Notes under the pieces: generated by a model
What the model saw: only the letters and a program-made list of their open reading frames with translations
Told to the model about the DNA's origin: nothing
Database searches by the model: none
Position numbers and translations under genes: made by a program
In this document: positions 21,183-22,713 of the stretch, in pieces
Numbering within the stretch: the first letter of the stretch is position 1
Layout of the letters: each line of letters starts with the position of its first letter
Source of the DNA: a virus
DNA: 22,713 bases
Virus record (IMG/VR): IMGVR_UViG_3300027749_000499
Coordinates: 1 to 22,713 of that record
Direction: 5' to 3' (one strand)

Positions 21183-22110
21183 CCTTCCTAAGCTCGCGCT
21201 CTGCGGGCAATATGAAGGCGCACCCGGCGAGGCCGGACCAGCGGCACAACGCGGAACTAAGCTCGACGGCGTATTTCGACAGGCGTGGCAGACGGGTGAC
21301 ATGGGCGACCATAACGCAATCAGCGATGAGGATGCGGCGGTCGTCCGCTGGGCGATCAACGCCATGATGCGGCTACGCACGACGCACCTAGACGTTGTTG
21401 AAACGGACGAAGAACGCTGCAAGGTCCGCACTCCCGGCATGGAGCACGTAGGAACCGCAGATGCTATTTGCGTAAATGGAAACTGGCACGCAGACCTAAA
21501 AACAGGTCAGTTTTACAACTATCGTGAACAGATGGCAGCATACGCTTTGGGGCTTATGCACCAATATAAAAGGCAAACTTGGACTGCACATCTAATCTTT
21601 GCGGATCAAAAGAAAGTAGTCAGTCATACATTTACTTACGAACAAGCGAGTCAAATTGTGCAATCTGTATTAGCAAACATTGGCACAACACCAGTACTAA
21701 ACGACTATTGCAATTGGTGCGCTAAGTCCTTGACTTGCTCGGCAAGAGTGCAAGCAAGTAAATCGGTCTTATCAACCACGCCACAGACTTTTGCGGCATT
21801 ACTGGCAGATCCTAGCAAATTAGGAGAGTTCCTTCTAAAATGCAAGACGTTTGACGACTTTCGCGAGGCAGCAGAGACAGAAGCTCGAAGATTGCTTGGC
21901 GAGGGAAAGGATGTTCCGGGGTGGAGACTTCAGAAACCTCGCGTAACAGAGTTTGTTGAGCCAGAAGTTTTGATTGGCAATTTGCCTAACCTTGATGTTG
22001 CTGAACTATTACGGGCACATGGCAGCTTGTCTGCAAAAAAGGCTCGCGAGATTTGGCCTGACGTTCCAGTGTGTCGTAAGGAAAGCAAGCCAGCTTTAGT
22101 GGCATCTTAA
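21160..22110 (+). CDS. Cas4/AddB-like Fe-S PD-(D/E)XK nuclease
   Basis: A 316-residue nuclease of the PD-(D/E)XK superfamily, RecB/Cas4 branch. Motifs: GTAD at 98-101 (Asp101), HADLKTG at 110-116 (Asp112 and Lys114 as the D-x-K core), and QMAAYALGLM at 124-133, matching the QxxxY motif with Gln124 and Tyr128. Four cysteines, Cys15 and the C-terminal C184-x2-C187-x5-C193, have the layout of the Fe-S cluster in AddB and Cas4 enzymes. In this position it likely acts as a phage DNA exonuclease in recombination or replication. No CRISPR array or cas genes are near, so it is not part of a CRISPR system here. I chose ATG 21160; a longer frame exists upstream but overlaps the small gene. Confidence 0.82.
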   Translation: MTTPRHSSLPKLALCGQYEGAPGEAGPAAQRGTKLDGVFRQAWQTGDMGDHNAISDEDAAVVRWAINAMMRLRTTHLDVVETDEERCKVRTPGMEHVGTADAICVNGNWHADLKTGQFYNYREQMAAYALGLMHQYKRQTWTAHLIFADQKKVVSHTFTYEQASQIVQSVLANIGTTPVLNDYCNWCAKSLTCSARVQASKSVLSTTPQTFAALLADPSKLGEFLLKCKTFDDFREAAETEARRLLGEGKDVPGWRLQKPRVTEFVEPEVLIGNLPNLDVAELLRAHGSLSAKKAREIWPDVPVCRKESKPALVAS

Positions 22111-22112
22111 AA

Positions 22113-22571
22113 ATGAATTATAACATTGTGAATTATGTAGCAATTGATCCCGGCGCGTCTGGTGGTATTGCTTGGACTGAGCCAGATCGAGGTGTCCAAG
22201 CCATAGCGATGCCTGAAACGGTAGTTGATATAGCGGATCACCTTCGTTATTTGTTTGTTCAAGCGGGGTGCCGTACCGCCTTTCTTGAAGAGATTCCCAA
22301 GTTTGCTGGCCCTAATGCCAGTGCGATGATTAAACTCGGCATTCGTTATGGCGAGATCCGAGGTATACTTGCCACATTGGGACTTAGGGTGGTGGAGTTG
22401 CCGCCGAAAAGCTGGCAGAAAACATTGGGACTTGGGTGTAAGAACACTTATGGCGCAAGGTGGAAAAATCATTTAAAGGAGAAAGCTCAAGCATACCACC
22501 CGCATTTGGCAGTAACACTTAAGACTGCTGACGCATTACTAATCCTTGAAGCTGGCAGAAAACTGTTATGA
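22113..22571 (+). CDS. RuvC-like Holliday junction resolvase
   Basis: A 152-residue protein with the RuvC/RNase H fold signature: AIDPGASGG at 10-18 (Asp12), FLEEIP at 58-62 with Glu59/Glu60, and TADALLI at 138-144 with Asp140 near the C-terminus. These acidic residues are the metal ligands of the family. RuvC is about 170 residues, so this is full length for phage versions. It should cut four-way junctions or branched DNA before packaging. It follows the nuclease by 2 bases and overlaps the next ATG by ATGA, pointing to a shared DNA-processing operon. Confidence 0.82.
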   Translation: MNYNIVNYVAIDPGASGGIAWTEPDRGVQAIAMPETVVDIADHLRYLFVQAGCRTAFLEEIPKFAGPNASAMIKLGIRYGEIRGILATLGLRVVELPPKSWQKTLGLGCKNTYGARWKNHLKEKAQAYHPHLAVTLKTADALLILEAGRKLL

Positions 22572-22713
22572 CTTTGTATCACCAAATGTGGATTACGGAG
22601 GTGTGGGACATTCTGCGCCCCAAAGCAATTGCTCAGTTTAAACGCGAATTGGGCGCAATAGGATGTGAACCAGAAGATGTGCACACACTAACGCCGTTTG
22701 AATTAGAAAGAGT
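22568..22713 (+). CDS. Start of an unknown gene, cut by the window edge
   Basis: ATG 22568 overlaps the resolvase stop (ATGA). The frame stays open for the remaining 48 codons: MTLYHQMWITEVWDILRPKA, then a helical stretch (IAQFKRELGAIG) and an acidic end. It runs off the right edge, so length and function are unknown. Confidence 0.5.
   Translation, partial: MTLYHQMWITEVWDILRPKAIAQFKRELGAIGCEPEDVHTLTPFELER

Noticed and set aside
1-22713. CRISPR array, tRNA genes, insertion sequences, diversity-generating retroelement
   Set aside because: No repeat-spacer pattern, no reverse transcriptase, no transposase and no tRNA-like cloverleaf was noticed. The Cas4-like nuclease alone does not imply CRISPR.

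Overview
The window is a stretch of a tailed double-stranded DNA phage or prophage (Caudoviricetes), cut at both ends. Every gene I can support is on the + strand, tightly packed and often overlapping by ATGA or TAATG. There is no gap above 100 bases and no sign of host genes. A portal, maturation protease, major capsid protein, tail terminator, frameshifted tail chaperone and tape measure in that order point to a siphovirus-like virion. A short tape measure of 481 residues suggests a short, probably non-contractile tail. The lysis cassette includes a lipoprotein that looks like an outer-membrane spanin, so the host is probably Gram-negative. I cannot name the host.

Layout. 1-3474: head module (portal, truncated at the left edge; S49 protease; separate coiled-coil scaffold candidate; major capsid protein). 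3481-4366: small head-completion, connector and tail-terminator candidates. 4371-8176: tail shaft (two related small tube-like proteins, an unknown protein, tail chaperone G with its -1 frameshift product GT, an unknown basic protein, tape measure). 8178-11944: distal tail or baseplate candidates, including a clear pair of tandem paralogues and an AT-rich 460-residue protein of unknown type. 11941-16427: tail-fibre region with a small Gly-rich protein, two fibres sharing an N-terminal module and a large 762-residue fibre. 16432-17836: lysis (holin-like protein, nested spanin pair, small membrane protein, small acidic protein, GH108 endolysin). 17829-18793: metallophosphoesterase-like protein and a small HTH-like protein. 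18840-21182: zinc-ribbon protein, a two-part protein of unknown role and several tiny genes. 21160-22713: DNA metabolism (Cas4/AddB-like Fe-S nuclease, RuvC-like resolvase, start of another gene).

How it works together: the left two thirds are a late operon for head, tail and lysis; the right end looks like the beginning of a replication/recombination block. The terminase would lie just left of the window. The best single signal is a complete -1 programmed frameshift element at 5772-5822: slippery CCCAAAC, a 6-base spacer holding the zero-frame stop, then a 14-bp hairpin. Other notable features are the near absence of Shine-Dalgarno sites in the structural genes (starts instead sit a few bases after the previous stop in an A/T context), repeated gene duplication in the tail module, and abrupt base-composition changes inside single genes, which suggest mosaic exchange.
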